A DNA stretch of 64,000 bases from Muscardinus avellanarius (GCA_963383645.1 OY726557.1:153631201-153695200), one strand, 5' to 3'. Counted from the stretch's first letter, positions 23,885 to 34,228 are shown. Made by a program: numbers and translations. The notes: generated from the sequence alone by a model not told the origin.

Positions 23885-24432
23885 GACTACAAGAACCCAA
23901 GAGGAGGGCTTTGCCCTGTAAAATACCTCCTGTTGAAAGTTGGCAGGACCATCAATTTTATGGACTAGTCACTCTCTTAGTCGATTTATGCTATGTAACA
24001 AAAGTCATGGGTGAGTAACTCCCATTATTATTTTACATAAGATGCCATCATATTCAACTGTCCCACTGGCTTTGAAGAAATAAACTGACACACAGTGAAG
24101 GCTACATTGTTAGGATGGAAGGACAGTCTCTTAGGGGTATGAGTCAACTAGCCTGAGAACCAGTAAGGAAATAAAGACCTTGGTCCCCATAGCCACAGGG
24201 AACTGAATTCTACTAGCAACCCAAATGAGCTTGCAGAAGAGGCTGAACTTCAGATGAGAAATGAGATTACACTTCCATCAACACTTCAAATTTAACCTCC
24301 TGAGATACTGAGCAGAATTGTCAGACAACCTGTTCTGAGAGGTGAGATTCACTAAACCTGTAAGATAGCACACCTCTGTTGTCAGTGTTGCAAACTCCGT
24401 AGTATTTTGTTATGCAGCAACAGAAAACTAAC
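23885..24432 (+). mobile_element. Ancient MLT1/MaLR-type LTR
   Basis: CCCTGTAAAATACCTCCTG, GGTGAGTAACTCCCATTATT, CTGGCTTTGAAGAAATAAAC, GGAACTGAATTCTACTAGCAAC, TGAGATACTGAGCAGAATTG, and the end GTATTTTGTTATGCAGCAAC then AGAAAACTAACAAA keep the order of an old mammalian LTR. The MaLR assignment rests on the 3' end. Confidence 0.7.
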
Positions 24433-24434
24433 AA

Positions 24435-24615
24435 ACCAGGTGCAGTGGAATGCCTCTAATTCCAGTATTTGGGAGGGTGAAACAGGAGGATCACAGGTTC
24501 AAGGCCAGGCTCAACCATATGACAAGACCCCTTTGCAAAGTAAAAAAGAGACCAAGGGTATATCTTGGAGGTATACTGCCTCTGGGTTCAATCCCCAGAA
24601 GGAGAGCAAAAGAAA
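24435..24615 (+). mobile_element. B1-ID SINE, older type
   Basis: It starts CCAGGTGCAGTGGAATGCC directly after the LTR end. The ID half ends GGTTCAATCCCCAGAAGG, and the tail is weak (AGCAAAAGAAAGG). Confidence 0.88.
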
Positions 24616-25440
24616 GGAATGAGTTAAGTAATTAGTGAATTTCTTTTATTTCAAATTCAAAAGTTTGTAGATCTTTATATATAATCTAATTCATTTTCTG
24701 AAATTCTTATTAAGTCATTGTCTTAGTTGTACAAAGAAGCAGAAAAAAGTAAATTACTGTAGATTAGGATTTGTAAAATAACTTTATTAGTTGATTCTCA
24801 CATGAAGTAAGTTTACATATAGCGAGTATGGAAAAGAGTTTAAAAAGTTGATAAGAGCATCTTAGAAAAATGACTTAAGTTTTAATTTTTTTAACCTGTC
24901 TTTTTAACTAGAAGAGTTTGGGGAAACAAGTCTTTTGTCTGAAATGAAACACACATTTGATCAAAATAAAACACAATATTTTTAAATTCGGAATATCACT
25001 CATGAAAGTCTAATAGCTAGACACTTTATACTTGCCACTTCAATTTTTACTATGGCATGAAAAGGGCTTGTTCTGTGATATTAAATTTAAATGTACTTTA
25101 GATCAAATTGCCTTCCTTTAGCTTAGAATTTCTATCAGTTTCCAGGATGAATGGGTTTTAGGAGAATGACACTTCTTTCAAAATTTTTCATCTTTTTTCT
25201 CTTTTCTTACTTTAACTCCTCACTTTCTTTCCTCATTCTACACTGTCCACTTAATACAAGCAATCAAAATATGAAATAATTATCAAAGAAGTTACCTTAT
25301 TAAAATTATAGAATTTAGATAGTTGTTTATGGTATCTGCTTACTACTGTAGTGTCACTGTGCTTGTTTCTACTATAACTATTTCATTCTTTCAAATCTTA
25401 GACTGTCAATTGTGATATAAATGAGCTCAATGTAATATTG
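24616..25440. other. AT-rich single-copy DNA
   Basis: I see no supported feature. Confidence 0.5.
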
Positions 25441-25450
25441 GCGTGTGTGT

Positions 25451-25495
<45 letters not shown>
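25441..25495. repeat. (GT)n microsatellite at a SINE tail
   Basis: About 26 GT units with one TA step directly precede the tail end of the antisense SINE remnant at 25503. Confidence 0.94.
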
Positions 25496-25499
<4 letters not shown>

Positions 25500-25502
25500 T
25501 GT

Positions 25503-25557
25503 GCATTACTAGGAATCGAACCCAGGAACATCCTACCACTGAGCTATGCTGCCAGCC
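25503..25557 (-). mobile_element. ID half of a SINE split by an L1
   Basis: GCATTACTAGGAATCGAACCC...ACCACTGAGCTATGCTGCC is the antisense ID half. It is cut in its A-rich linker by the L1 at 25571. The matching B1 half resumes at 26458. Confidence 0.88.
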
Positions 25558-25570
25558 CTTTTTATTTTAT

Positions 25571-26444
25571 TTTTACTCATTTATTTCCTTTTTTTTTTGA
25601 GCAATTGTAGATGAGAGAGGCATACATCCACACATCACCCAATTAGCCCTTACCCAATTCCTATCCCATTCTGCTCCTCCCTTCTCATATTTGGCATAGT
25701 GATCGACTTTGATATGTTTGTTAATGTACCATGCACATTAGGGAATGTCTCTTTTCTCTCTTCAATATTCCTTAGTACTTCACCTTATTTTCTCATGGAT
25801 GGTTTTTTCTTTTTAATCTAGAGTTCCTCCTATAATCCATTTCCTTCCCGGCTTCTATATTTTAGGGATAGCATCTGATTTCTTACTTTTTGTGACTGCT
25901 TAATCTCACTTAGCATAATGTTCTCTAGTTTTATCCATTTTCCTGCAAATGACATAATTTTATTCTTCTTTATAGCTGAGTAAAATTCCATTGTTTGTGT
26001 ATCCCATAGTTTTTTAAATCCATTCATCTGTTGATGGACATCTTGGCTGATTTCATAGTTTGGCAATTGTGAATTATGCAGCTATGAATATAGCTAGGCA
26101 TGCATTAGTTTGATAGTTTGGTTTCCTTTCTTTTGGGTGGATACTTATCATTGGTATTGCTGGATCATATGGCAAGTTTATTCTTATTCTTCTGATGATT
26201 CTTCATACTGTTTTCCAAAGTGGTTGCACTAGTTTGCATGGTTCCATCAACAATGTATTAGAGTTTCCACTTCTCTATATCCTTGCCAACATTTGGTGTT
26301 ATTTGTTTTTTGAATGATTGTTGTTCTAGTTGGAGTTAAGTAAAATCTCAGGGTAGTTTTGACTTGCTTCCTTCTGATTGCTAATGATATTGAAAAAAAA
26401 TTTTCATGCATTTATTGGCCATTTGAATTTCTTCTTTTGTGAAA
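25571..26444 (-). mobile_element. 5'-truncated L1 inserted in a SINE linker
   Basis: Left end is an impure poly-T tail (about 25571-25600), then GAGAGAGGCATACATCCACAC, TGACTGCTTAATCTCACTTAGC, CATTCATCTGTTGATGGACA, GGATCATATGGCAAG, and CATTTATTGGCCATTTGAAT at the truncation point. CTTTTTATTTTAT is duplicated exactly at 25558-25570 and 26445-26457, which marks both ends. Confidence 0.9.
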
Positions 26445-26457
26445 CTTTTTATTTTAT

Positions 26458-26600
26458 ATGTTTAATTTTGTTTTTAGAAACAGGGTTTCAGGTTGCTGAA
26501 ACTCTTGTTATGTTGTGAAAAAATGTCCTGGAACAGGCAATCCCCCTGTTTTAGCCTCCCAGGTACTGCAATTACAGGTGTGTGCCTCCATACCCAGCAT
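26458..26600 (-). mobile_element. B1 half of the SINE split by an L1
   Basis: TTTTAGAAACAGGGTTTCAGG...TTAGCCTCCCAGGTACTGC...GTGTGCCTCCATACCCAGC is the antisense B1 half. It completes the dimer started at 25503, with a small internal insertion (TGTTATGTTGTGAAAAAATG, 26507-26526). Confidence 0.85.
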
Positions 26601-26653
26601 ACACTTGGCATTATGTGTTAAGCAATTTTTCTAAGGAAGGTAAAGAAACCCAT

Positions 26654-26864
26654 TTTTTTTTTTTTTGGTACTAGGGATGAAACCCACGGACATTCTACCT
26701 CCAAGTTACAACCCCAGCCCTATTTTTTATTCTTTATTTTGAAACAGGGTCTCACTGAGTTGCAATGCGCCTCACTAAGTAGGTGAGGATGTCACAAACT
26801 GGGATCCTTCTGTTTCAGCCTCCCAAAGACAGGCAGGTACAAGTGTGTGCCACTATGCCCAGCT
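26654..26864 (-). mobile_element. B1-ID SINE with 13-bp TSD
   Basis: Full-length antisense copy. TAAAGAAACCCAT (26641-26653) and TAAAGAGACCCAT (26865-26877) differ by one transition. Confidence 0.94.
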
Positions 26865-26877
26865 TAAAGAGACCCAT

Positions 26878-27327
26878 CTTAATGAAGTGAGCTAAATAAC
26901 AAATAACTTTTTAAAGTAATTTAGTTCTGCAAAGACTTGAGTAGGGAAAGGTATATAAGAATATTATTTGAACTATCTCTTGGAGCCTTACAAGCAAAGC
27001 TTTTCATATATCCTACAGTAAAACTAACAATACTTTCAGACACACTGCTTTATTCATTTGGTATACTCAATGAGTCTATCATTAACCAGCATGTGATACA
27101 ATGATTTGCACTGAGGCAAAGTTAGAAAAAGATATCAAGACATACCGTAGTGATATTTCTCAAAAGGGTGCCAAGGAACAAATATCATAAGGCCATGCTT
27201 CTGGGGAAGTCATTAGGCAAACAAATTCATAATCATTTAATCTCTTTTCCCAACAATTAAATTGAGTGCTTTAAATAGTAATGCACTTTAAAGAAAATAT
27301 TTTCTACCTATACATTGACAATATTTT
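26878..27327. other. AT-rich single-copy DNA
   Basis: I see no supported feature. Confidence 0.5.
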
Positions 27328-27533
27328 TGTTGTTGTTTTACTGGAAATTAAACATAAGAGCATTCTACTTCTGAACTACACCCCTAGTACTTTTTATTTT
27401 TACTTTTAAAAGAGTTTCTCACTGGGTTGATGAGATTATCACTACATTGTTAAGGCTGGCCTTGAACCTTTGATCCTCCTGTCTCAGCCTCCCAAGTACT
27501 GGAATTGCAGGTGTGCACCACCAAACCTGGCCA
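27328..27533 (-). mobile_element. B1-ID SINE, older type
   Basis: Antisense copy from TTTACTGGAAATTAAACATAAG to GTGCACCACCAAACCTGGCC, with an insertion-like GATGAGATTATCACTAC in the B1 half. Confidence 0.9.
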
Positions 27534-28112
27534 TTACATTATGTTTAAGAATCAGTATTAGTAGGGATATCATATTATTACTAAATATAAATTATTACAA
27601 GTATTCTCTAAGTAATTATAGATGTTCTAAGTTGAATTGGCTAAAAATATTAAGGCATAGAATCTAGAGGTGAGAAAAACTGAATAAGAAAGATTGGCTT
27701 CCTGCTCTGTGCTGATGGACCTAGGATCCTGGTTGACAACTATCCATGTCATCTGCATACCCTGTTGAGTATGTTAGCAATTCAGTCACTCCAAGGGGGA
27801 GCATGAAGATGGATGGTTCTGAAAGGTATTATGTTATCCTTGCTGCCCATATATCCCTGTCCAGACCTGTCTCCTTTCTGCATTTTTTCCCCTCTGGCTT
27901 GTAAAGGTGAGAGGAAGAGGAAATTAAAATAAACATTTATTTCCCTTTATATATTTTTAAAATTAACTCTTTTCAAAAAAGGTATTTAGAAACTATACAC
28001 TCAATGTTTCTCAAAACTCACTGTTTTTGTGCATACAAGGGTTTCTCAAATACATTTTTGCTATATAAATAAAATATATAATTGTTTCTGAAACACATGT
28101 TCTTTCTACATT

Positions 28113-28114
<2 letters not shown>
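27534..28114. other. Single-copy DNA
   Basis: 27690-27940 is less AT-rich and could be an old LTR remnant, but I cannot name it. Confidence 0.4.
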
Positions 28115-28162
<48 letters not shown>

Positions 28163-28169
28163 CGTGTGC
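28115..28169. repeat. (TG)n microsatellite
   Basis: About 24 TG units end in GTGCGTGCGTGTGC. Unlike most others in this window, no clear SINE adjoins it. Confidence 0.94.
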
Positions 28170-28296
28170 TGGGGAAACAGTATATAATTTAAGAACTATG
28201 TCATTTATGTATTTCTTTATGTAGGTTATTTTATGACATCTATTTTGCTTAGAGAGATGAAGAAAATTACCCAAGATTTCTCAGCTTTAAACACAG

Positions 28297-28780
28297 TGTT
28301 CTAGTGTGTATTTGGAAAGTCTTCCCAAGGATCATGTGTTGAAAGCTTGGTTCACAATACAATGTTCAGAGGTAAGGCTTTGGGAAGTAGATCCTGAGGA
28401 TGCTAACCTCATCAATAAATACAATCATCAATATATAACCCCATCAGTAGCCGAGTGGGCTGTTAGGAGGTGTGGCCCAGTTGGGGAAGGCATACTTTGA
28501 AGGTAAAATCTTGACCCTAACCTATACCTATCTTCTCTTCTATATCTATTCTTCTCTCTTTTCCTCCAACCTCCCTTCCCCTTCCTTTCTTTTCTTGTTG
28601 ACATGGGTTGAACAGCTTTTTTTCTGCCTCACTGTCACCATGATGTTCTGCCTCACTTCAGCACAGACACAATGTAGAGGGCCAAAGAGTCAGAAACTTC
28701 TGACACCTGGAGTCAAAATAAATCGTTCCTTCATTACATTTTTTCTCAAGCATTTTCAGCAGCAGAAACACAGCCAGGCA
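28297..28780 (+). mobile_element. MaLR-type LTR (MLT1/ORR1-like)
   Basis: It begins TGTTCTAGTGTGTATTTGG, holds GATCATGTGTTGAAAGCTTGG, TAGGAGGTGTGGCCCAGTTGG, CACCATGATGTTCTGCCTCAC and an AATAAA (28718-28723), and ends CAGCAGCAGAAACACAGCC. These are the landmarks of a rodent MaLR LTR. The 108-codon frame at 28472-28798 is within it and incidental. Confidence 0.82.
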
Positions 28781-30304
28781 ATTTTATTGAAGAGATAGAA
28801 TTTTTAGCAACTTTCAAGTACTGTTTCATTTGTAATTAAGGAATCACTCAAGGGATTGCCAGTAAAGTTCTAAAATACAGGAAAGGAGAAATTAACTCCA
28901 GAAGAGTAACGGAATACTGTTTTTTGTAATTATGAGAAATTTTATCAGAGAAAATAGCCTTATTCTCTATCAAAGGAAAAAAAATTTAATGAAAATGAGT
29001 GGTCTACATGACATCTATAATTATGAAAAAAAATGGTAGTGTTCTTATAGAGATATCTGGGTGAAAATACCATGGTCCACAAAAGCCCAGGTCCTATTCA
29101 AGCAGCACAGATGTTAATATAGTAGAACGCAATGTATTATGTTCCCATAGCCTGACACAATCAGTTATCAGATGAATGAACTAGCTGTACAGGCTGAGAG
29201 AGTTCATGCTTACCAAATAACCTGAGTGTTTGACTTGCCATTAGATTTTCTGCAAAGGAAAGAAAACACTCACAAAACTTGAAGTCTATTTGAAAATTGT
29301 ATTTATCCTAAAAATAGTAATAAAATAGTTTTTACACTTTTCATGTGGCTCTGTAATACTAAGTTGCAACTCGAGTGAAAGTATTCCTTATGTATAAATA
29401 TAATACATAAATATATTTCACTTTTTAGACTGGCATGAAACTTATCAGTTAATGAAATTACTTTTTATATTTGTTGTATGGTTCACATACAAGGAAAATA
29501 CACTTTGGTTAGACTATGACTCTTCATCTTAGAGAAGAAGATTATAGCATTCACATATATTTTCCAGAAATCATTCCTATGGAAATAAAAATGGTATAAA
29601 CTTAATACATGGAATACTTATTTGTAAAGGGGTAGAAAATAAAATCATATTTGTTATCAAGTAGTGATAACTACCAAAAATAATTGGTAATTTCTCAGGT
29701 AACTTTTAGTAAACAGACCAAGATGAATTGTCTCCAGACTTTGTTCTAGAAAAATCTATTTATTTGCTCTATAGAGAAACTTGATTTTGCATTAAGAATT
29801 GACTTGAAAGAGCCAGTGTCACACTGAACTTCACTATGAATAACTTTACTGTTGTGTAATTGAAAAGTATTTTTAAAAATAAAATTCCAAATTATTCTCC
29901 TGATGAAGGTAAAATATTTGACTTATGATGTTGTTGTTTATATTTTTATCCTTTATGCAATAAATACCCAGTAACAAAACTTTACACAGGAAACCAAAGT
30001 TTACAACATATTCTCTAATATGTTCTGCTGTTTACACAGAAACATTTTACTTTCATTATATTTTCACTATTCCTGAACTTAAATGCCCACTTCTATGTGT
30101 GGAATATTTTAGGTTTGAAATAGAAAAAAATGAATTTATAGTATTGTTATTTTAATGTTTATAATAGTCAAAATGTTAATATATTTTGAATTTTTACTAA
30201 AACAATTCCACCTTCCAGATATTTTCATTATTATACTTTTAAAATAATGCCAATTAATTATGACCAAGAGAACACTAAGATTGAATAAGATAATACATTT
30301 CGAA
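28781..30304. other. AT-rich single-copy DNA, 1.5 kb
   Basis: I recognise no repeat or gene. Confidence 0.5.
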
Positions 30305-30420
30305 GCTGGATGTGGTGATGCACACCTGTAATCCCAGTTTTTGGAAGCCTGAGACAGGAGGATCACAGGTTTGAAGCCAGCCTCAGCAACTTAGTGAAGG
30401 CCTGTTTCAAAAATAAAGTA
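30305..30420 (+). mobile_element. B1 half of a SINE interrupted at its linker
   Basis: GCTGGATGTGGTGATGCACACC...AGCAACTTAGTGAAGGCCTG, then the linker ATAAAGTA, where a second B1-like unit begins. The matching ID half resumes at 30547. Confidence 0.88.
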
Positions 30421-30421
30421 A

Positions 30422-30540
30422 GCCGGGTGTGGTGGCGGACACTTGTAATCCCCGCGCTTGGGAGGCAGAGACAGGAGGATCATGCAGGTTCGAAGCCAGC
30501 CACGCTGGCTTAAGAGACCTTGTTTCCAAATAAAAAGTAC
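30422..30540 (+). mobile_element. Hairpin-subfamily B1 unit inside another SINE
   Basis: It starts GCCGGGTGTGGTGGCGGACA and runs to TTTCCAAATAAAAAGTACT. It has hairpin arms AAGCCAGC (30493-30500) and GCTGGCTT (30504-30511) but no ID half of its own. AAAGTAA recurs on both sides (30415-30421 and about 30546-30552), compatible with a short target duplication. Confidence 0.85.
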
Positions 30541-30546
30541 TAAAAA

Positions 30547-30620
30547 AAGTAAAATAAAATAGGGCTGGGTTTATAACTCAGAGATAGAGCCCTCATGAGT
30601 ATAATCCCCAGTTCCACATA
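30547..30620 (+). mobile_element. ID half of the interrupted SINE
   Basis: ATAGGGCTGGGTTTATAACTCAG...TATAATCCCCAGTTCC is an older-type ID half, matching the age of the B1 half at 30305. Confidence 0.85.
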
Positions 30621-32044
30621 ACCCAAAATTTAAATTAAACTTAACAGAAGCAATTCAGGAACTACTGTAAAATATAAAAATTATTTGTAATCAGTAGTCT
30701 TTTTCACAATATTGACATTGATAAAGCTATTCACATTATATTTTTTAAAATGTTCCTTTGTTCAGTATTTTGTCAAACATTCCTAATTTCTTATGAGTTA
30801 AATAAAAAATTATAGTTCATTGGCTTATTCAACAAATGTTTGAGTATTACCTGATAGAAATAATAACATAATATCATGTTGCATTGACTTACTCAAACAA
30901 ATATTTGAGTATTACTTGATAGAATAATATATTTGATTGAGAATTACAGAAATAAATCATGTATAGTACTCTTTTTTAAACTGCTATCAAAGTATTAGGG
31001 AAGACAAACACACAACCAAATAAGCTTTGTGTCAACTTTATGTCCTAAATAAGAGTTCCACTGAATGATCTGGTAGTATCTGCATGAGAGTATATCCACT
31101 ATACATTATGATGTAGAGGTAGACAGTATCATCTTTAGTTTATACAGGATTCATATGGGTTGACCCTTATATTTGATATTCTAATAGATTCATGTACCAT
31201 AAACACATTTTATTCTCTTGCTGAAGACATACACAGGCAAATTGCCAATGTAAATAGAATGGGTTTCCTAGAGCCAATGGATACCAAGATACCAAGTTCA
31301 TTACATTTGCATATCAAGGTAGATATAATCCCTCCAGAGAGAAAGCAGGTATTAGTCTACTTTGGTAGCAAGCTTCTTCACTCTTCTTATGTTTTTTCAG
31401 TTTCTTTTTCAGCCAGTGACTGTGCATAGACATGAGCTGCCCAATGAAATAAACAAAATGAAGCCAATGCTTTCGACTGTAAATAACTCCAGCTTCTGGC
31501 AAAGTATGCCCTGATCAAAAATCAATACTGAGAAATGGACTCCACAAAAACAAATTAACTGCACTGGTGACTCGGACCTGTTCTTCAAACTTTTGCACTG
31601 TTGTTGTTTAACCCTTATTGTGATGAGAGCCCAAAGACTATATTTTATATTTAAACAATTATTTCATTAGCAAACTTAAGATATAAAGCCATGATGTAGT
31701 TTAAGCATCAGAAATGTATATGCTTTTTCTCAAAATCTCAGTTGTTGTTTTGTCTCTTTTTCTTTGCTTTGTAAGATCATTTTCTGGGACAAACCTCCTG
31801 GAACATATTTAAGCTGCGAAGCAGAATGTCGCATTGAAGAACCTGAAGATCCTGATTTATTTTTGTTCAGAAAAATAAATGCATTAAAAAAAAGTCTTAT
31901 TGTATTATTGCATAATTTCATTAGTTTCTATCCTCTGAGTACCACAAAAATGAAAAAAAAGTCCATAGAGCCATAATTTTATTAAACTATGGTAATGTTC
32001 TAATGTATCTACAACAATGCTCTGCTTGGTTGCTGAATTAGTGA
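30621..32044. other. Single-copy DNA with a possible retrocopy 3' end
   Basis: An AATAAA followed by an A-run (31874-31891) ends a stretch (from about 31150) with two short frames of 89 and 70 codons. This could be the tail of a decayed retrocopied transcript, but no homology is recognised. A 64-bp tandem duplication lies at 30818-30931. Confidence 0.35.
30818..30931. repeat. 64-bp tandem duplication
   Basis: CATTGGCTTATTCAACAAAT (30818) repeats as CATTGACTTACTCAAACAAA (30882). Both are followed by TTTGAGTATTAC(C/T)TGATAG. The second copy is slightly shorter and diverged. Confidence 0.85.
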
Positions 32045-32256
32045 TTTTTTTTTTTTTTTATGGTACTGGGGATAAAGCCCAGAGGCTTTCCACCTTCGGG
32101 CTATACTCCCAGACCTATTTTATATTTTGTTTGGAAACAGGGTCTCACTAAAATGCTGAGAGCCTCACTAAGTAGCTGAGGCTGGCTTGGAACCTGTGCG
32201 ATCCTCCTGTCTCAGACTCCCACGCTGATTACAAGTGTGCGCCACCACGCCCGGCT
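32045..32256 (-). mobile_element. B1-ID SINE, intermediate subfamily
   Basis: Poly-T tail (32045-32059), ATGGTACTGGGGATAAAGCC, GGCTTTCCACCTTCGGGCTA, then a B1 half ending GCGCCACCACGCCCGGCT. It has the longer B1 core (CTGAGAGCCTCACTAAGTAG), not the hairpin form. Confidence 0.94.
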
Positions 32257-32304
32257 AGTGAATGTTTAATAAATACTGTTCACATACCCTTAGTTAAACT
32301 TTCT

Positions 32305-32511
32305 GATGGGCGTGGTGGCACACGCTTGTAATCCACATGCTTGGGAGGCTGAGAAGGGAAGGATCACACAGGTTTGAAGCCAGCCTCAGCAACTTAGTGT
32401 GACCCTGCTTCCAAACACAATATAAAATAGGTCTGGGAGTATAGCCTGGAAGTAGAAAGCCTCTGGGTTGCATCCCCCCAGAACCATAAAAAAAAAAAAA
32501 GAAAAGAAAAA
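32305..32511 (+). mobile_element. B1-ID SINE, intermediate subfamily
   Basis: It starts GATGGGCGTGGTGGCACACG, ends CCCCAGAACC plus an A-rich tail, and is flanked by AAACTTTCT (32296-32304) and AAGCTTTCT (32512-32520). It faces the antisense SINE at 32045 head-to-head, 48 bp apart. Confidence 0.94.
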
Positions 32512-32629
32512 AAGCTTTCTAGTAAAAATAAATTATTTAAAAATAATTCTGTTTAAAGTCCCAATATTTATAATGTTATATGTTTTTGAAGATTTTTCAC
32601 AATATTAATTGGAATACCGGAATCTGTAG

Positions 32630-32660
<31 letters not shown>

Positions 32661-32686
32661 TGCGCGCACGCGCGTGCGCGTGTGTG
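32630..32686. repeat. (TG)n with a CG-rich alternating core
   Basis: 57 bp of unbroken purine-pyrimidine alternation. The core CGCGCACGCGCGTGCGCG (32663-32680) is a perfect 18-bp palindrome with an unusually high CpG count for this region. Confidence 0.94.
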
Positions 32687-32687
32687 A

Positions 32688-32876
32688 GTTTTACTGGGAA
32701 TTATGGGAATTGATCCCAGAGGCTTTCTACCTCCAAGCCATATCCGAAGCTTGATTTTATTTTTTTATTTGAAATAGGATCTCACTAAGTTGCGAAGGCT
32801 AGTCTTGTACCTGTGATCCTCCTGTCTTAGCACCCAAAGTCCTGTTACTATAAGCTTGTGCCATCATGCCCAACTT
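32688..32876 (-). mobile_element. B1-ID SINE, older type
   Basis: Antisense copy from TTTTACTGGGAATTATGGG to TTGTGCCATCATGCCCAAC. The alternating tract at 32630 abuts its tail. Confidence 0.9.
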
Positions 32877-33001
32877 GAAAATTTTCTAGAAGAAGAGAAT
32901 TCTAATGATAATAATGTCAAGTTTCGTCCCTTTGAAACATTCTAAGCTAGGAAGATCAATTATTTGTAGTACATAAATTATTAGACTTAAGATTCTGTTC
33001 T

Positions 33002-33222
33002 AGCGGGGCATGGTGCCGAACGCTTGTAATCCCCTTGCTTGGGAGGCGGAGACAGGAGGATTGCGCTGGTTCTGAGCCAGCCTTGCTGGCTTAAGAGACC
33101 CTTTTTCCACATAAAAAGTAAAAAAAAAAAAAAAAAAAAAAATAGGTCTGGGAGTGTAGCCCGTGGAAGTGTATCCCGGAGGTAGAAGGGCTTCCAGGAA
33201 ACCCCAGTACCACCAAAAAAAA
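33002..33222 (+). mobile_element. B1-ID SINE, hairpin subfamily, with internal duplication
   Basis: Starts AGCGGGGCATGGTGCCGAAC, with a pure A-run linker of 23 bases at 33120-33142. The ID half contains a duplication (GTGTAGCCCGTGGAA then GTGTATCCCGGAGG). AAGATTCTGTTCT (32989-33001) and AAGATTCTATTCT (33223-33235) are the target duplication, one mismatch. Confidence 0.94.
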
Positions 33223-33235
33223 AAGATTCTATTCT

Positions 33236-33644
33236 GAATTGGGAATTATAATGCAATGTAGAATAGAATCTTGTCCGATCTTTTCATTTCTTTATTATTC
33301 CTATTTCTTCTTCAACACTCCAAAATCTTGAAGATAGTATAGTCTATCTTTTATGTATCATTCACTGTTGTTAAAAAGACAGTAATATCTTACCAATTGT
33401 GAGGTAGCTAAAACAAAAAATGTTAAGAAAAAGAAAACAAAATGAGCTCAGTTTTCCTTCCACTCAAATGTGTTCAAAGTTCTCAATGTAACACATGATA
33501 CTAAAAGCAATGACCCCTGCCTCAAATACGAGTAATGGGGAAGCGGGTACACACTGAGGAACTGGGCGCCAGCATCTGATTTTAATCCTCTGAAGGGCAG
33601 AGGACAAACATCCACTATATTTTCCTATATTAGAGAAAATAGTT
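33236..33644. other. Single-copy DNA
   Basis: It holds a 23-base string (33349-33371) that recurs in the MIR-like stretch at 34949-34971. Otherwise I recognise nothing. Confidence 0.45.
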
Positions 33645-33885
33645 TTTTCTTTCTTTTCTTTTCTTTCTTTATTTTTTATTTTTTGGTGATGGTGGTACTA
33701 TGGATTGAACCCAAGGGTGTTCTTCCTTCATGCCATACCTCCAGCCTTATTTTGATTTTTTTAATATTAAGCAAGGTCTCACTAGTCTCACAAGGCCTGA
33801 CTGAGGATGGCCTTTAACCTGTGACCCTCCTGTCTCAGCCTTTCAAGTTTTGGGACTACAAGCATAGTCCACCAGGTCCAGCTGA
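33645..33885 (-). mobile_element. B1-ID SINE, older type
   Basis: TTTCT/TTTTA-rich tail (33645-33684), ID half GGTGGTACTATGGATTGAACC, and B1 half ending AAGCATAGTCCACCAGGTCC. Confidence 0.88.
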
Positions 33886-34018
33886 AGGAAGTCTTTTCTA
33901 GAAAGTATTAAGAGGTTCAATGGGGATAGGGGCACATGTTTTTAGGCTAATACTTAAACCTAAAAATGATTTTACATATGAAACTATGTTTTTACATGAA
34001 TACACTTCTAATTCAAAC

Positions 34019-34228
34019 TTTTTTGTGGATGTGTGGGTCTGGGAATGGAACCCAGGGGCATTCCACCTCCGAGCTACATCCCCTGCACTATTTTTTATTC
34101 TTTATTTTGAAAGCAGGTCTCACTGAGTTGCAGAGGGCCTAAGTACCTGAGATTATCTGCGAACCTAGATCCTCTGGTCTTAGCTTCCCAAATGCTGGGA
34201 TTACAAGCATGCACTACCACGCCCGGCA
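34019..34228 (-). mobile_element. B1-ID SINE with TSD
   Basis: Antisense, with CTGGGAATGGAACCCAGGGG and a B1 half ending ACTACCACGCCCGGC. AATTCAAAC is duplicated at 34010-34018 and 34229-34237. The B1 half lacks the CTCACT segment. Confidence 0.93.

Noticed and set aside
28472..28798. 108-codon plus-strand frame
   Set aside because: It falls within a MaLR LTR, which does not code for protein.
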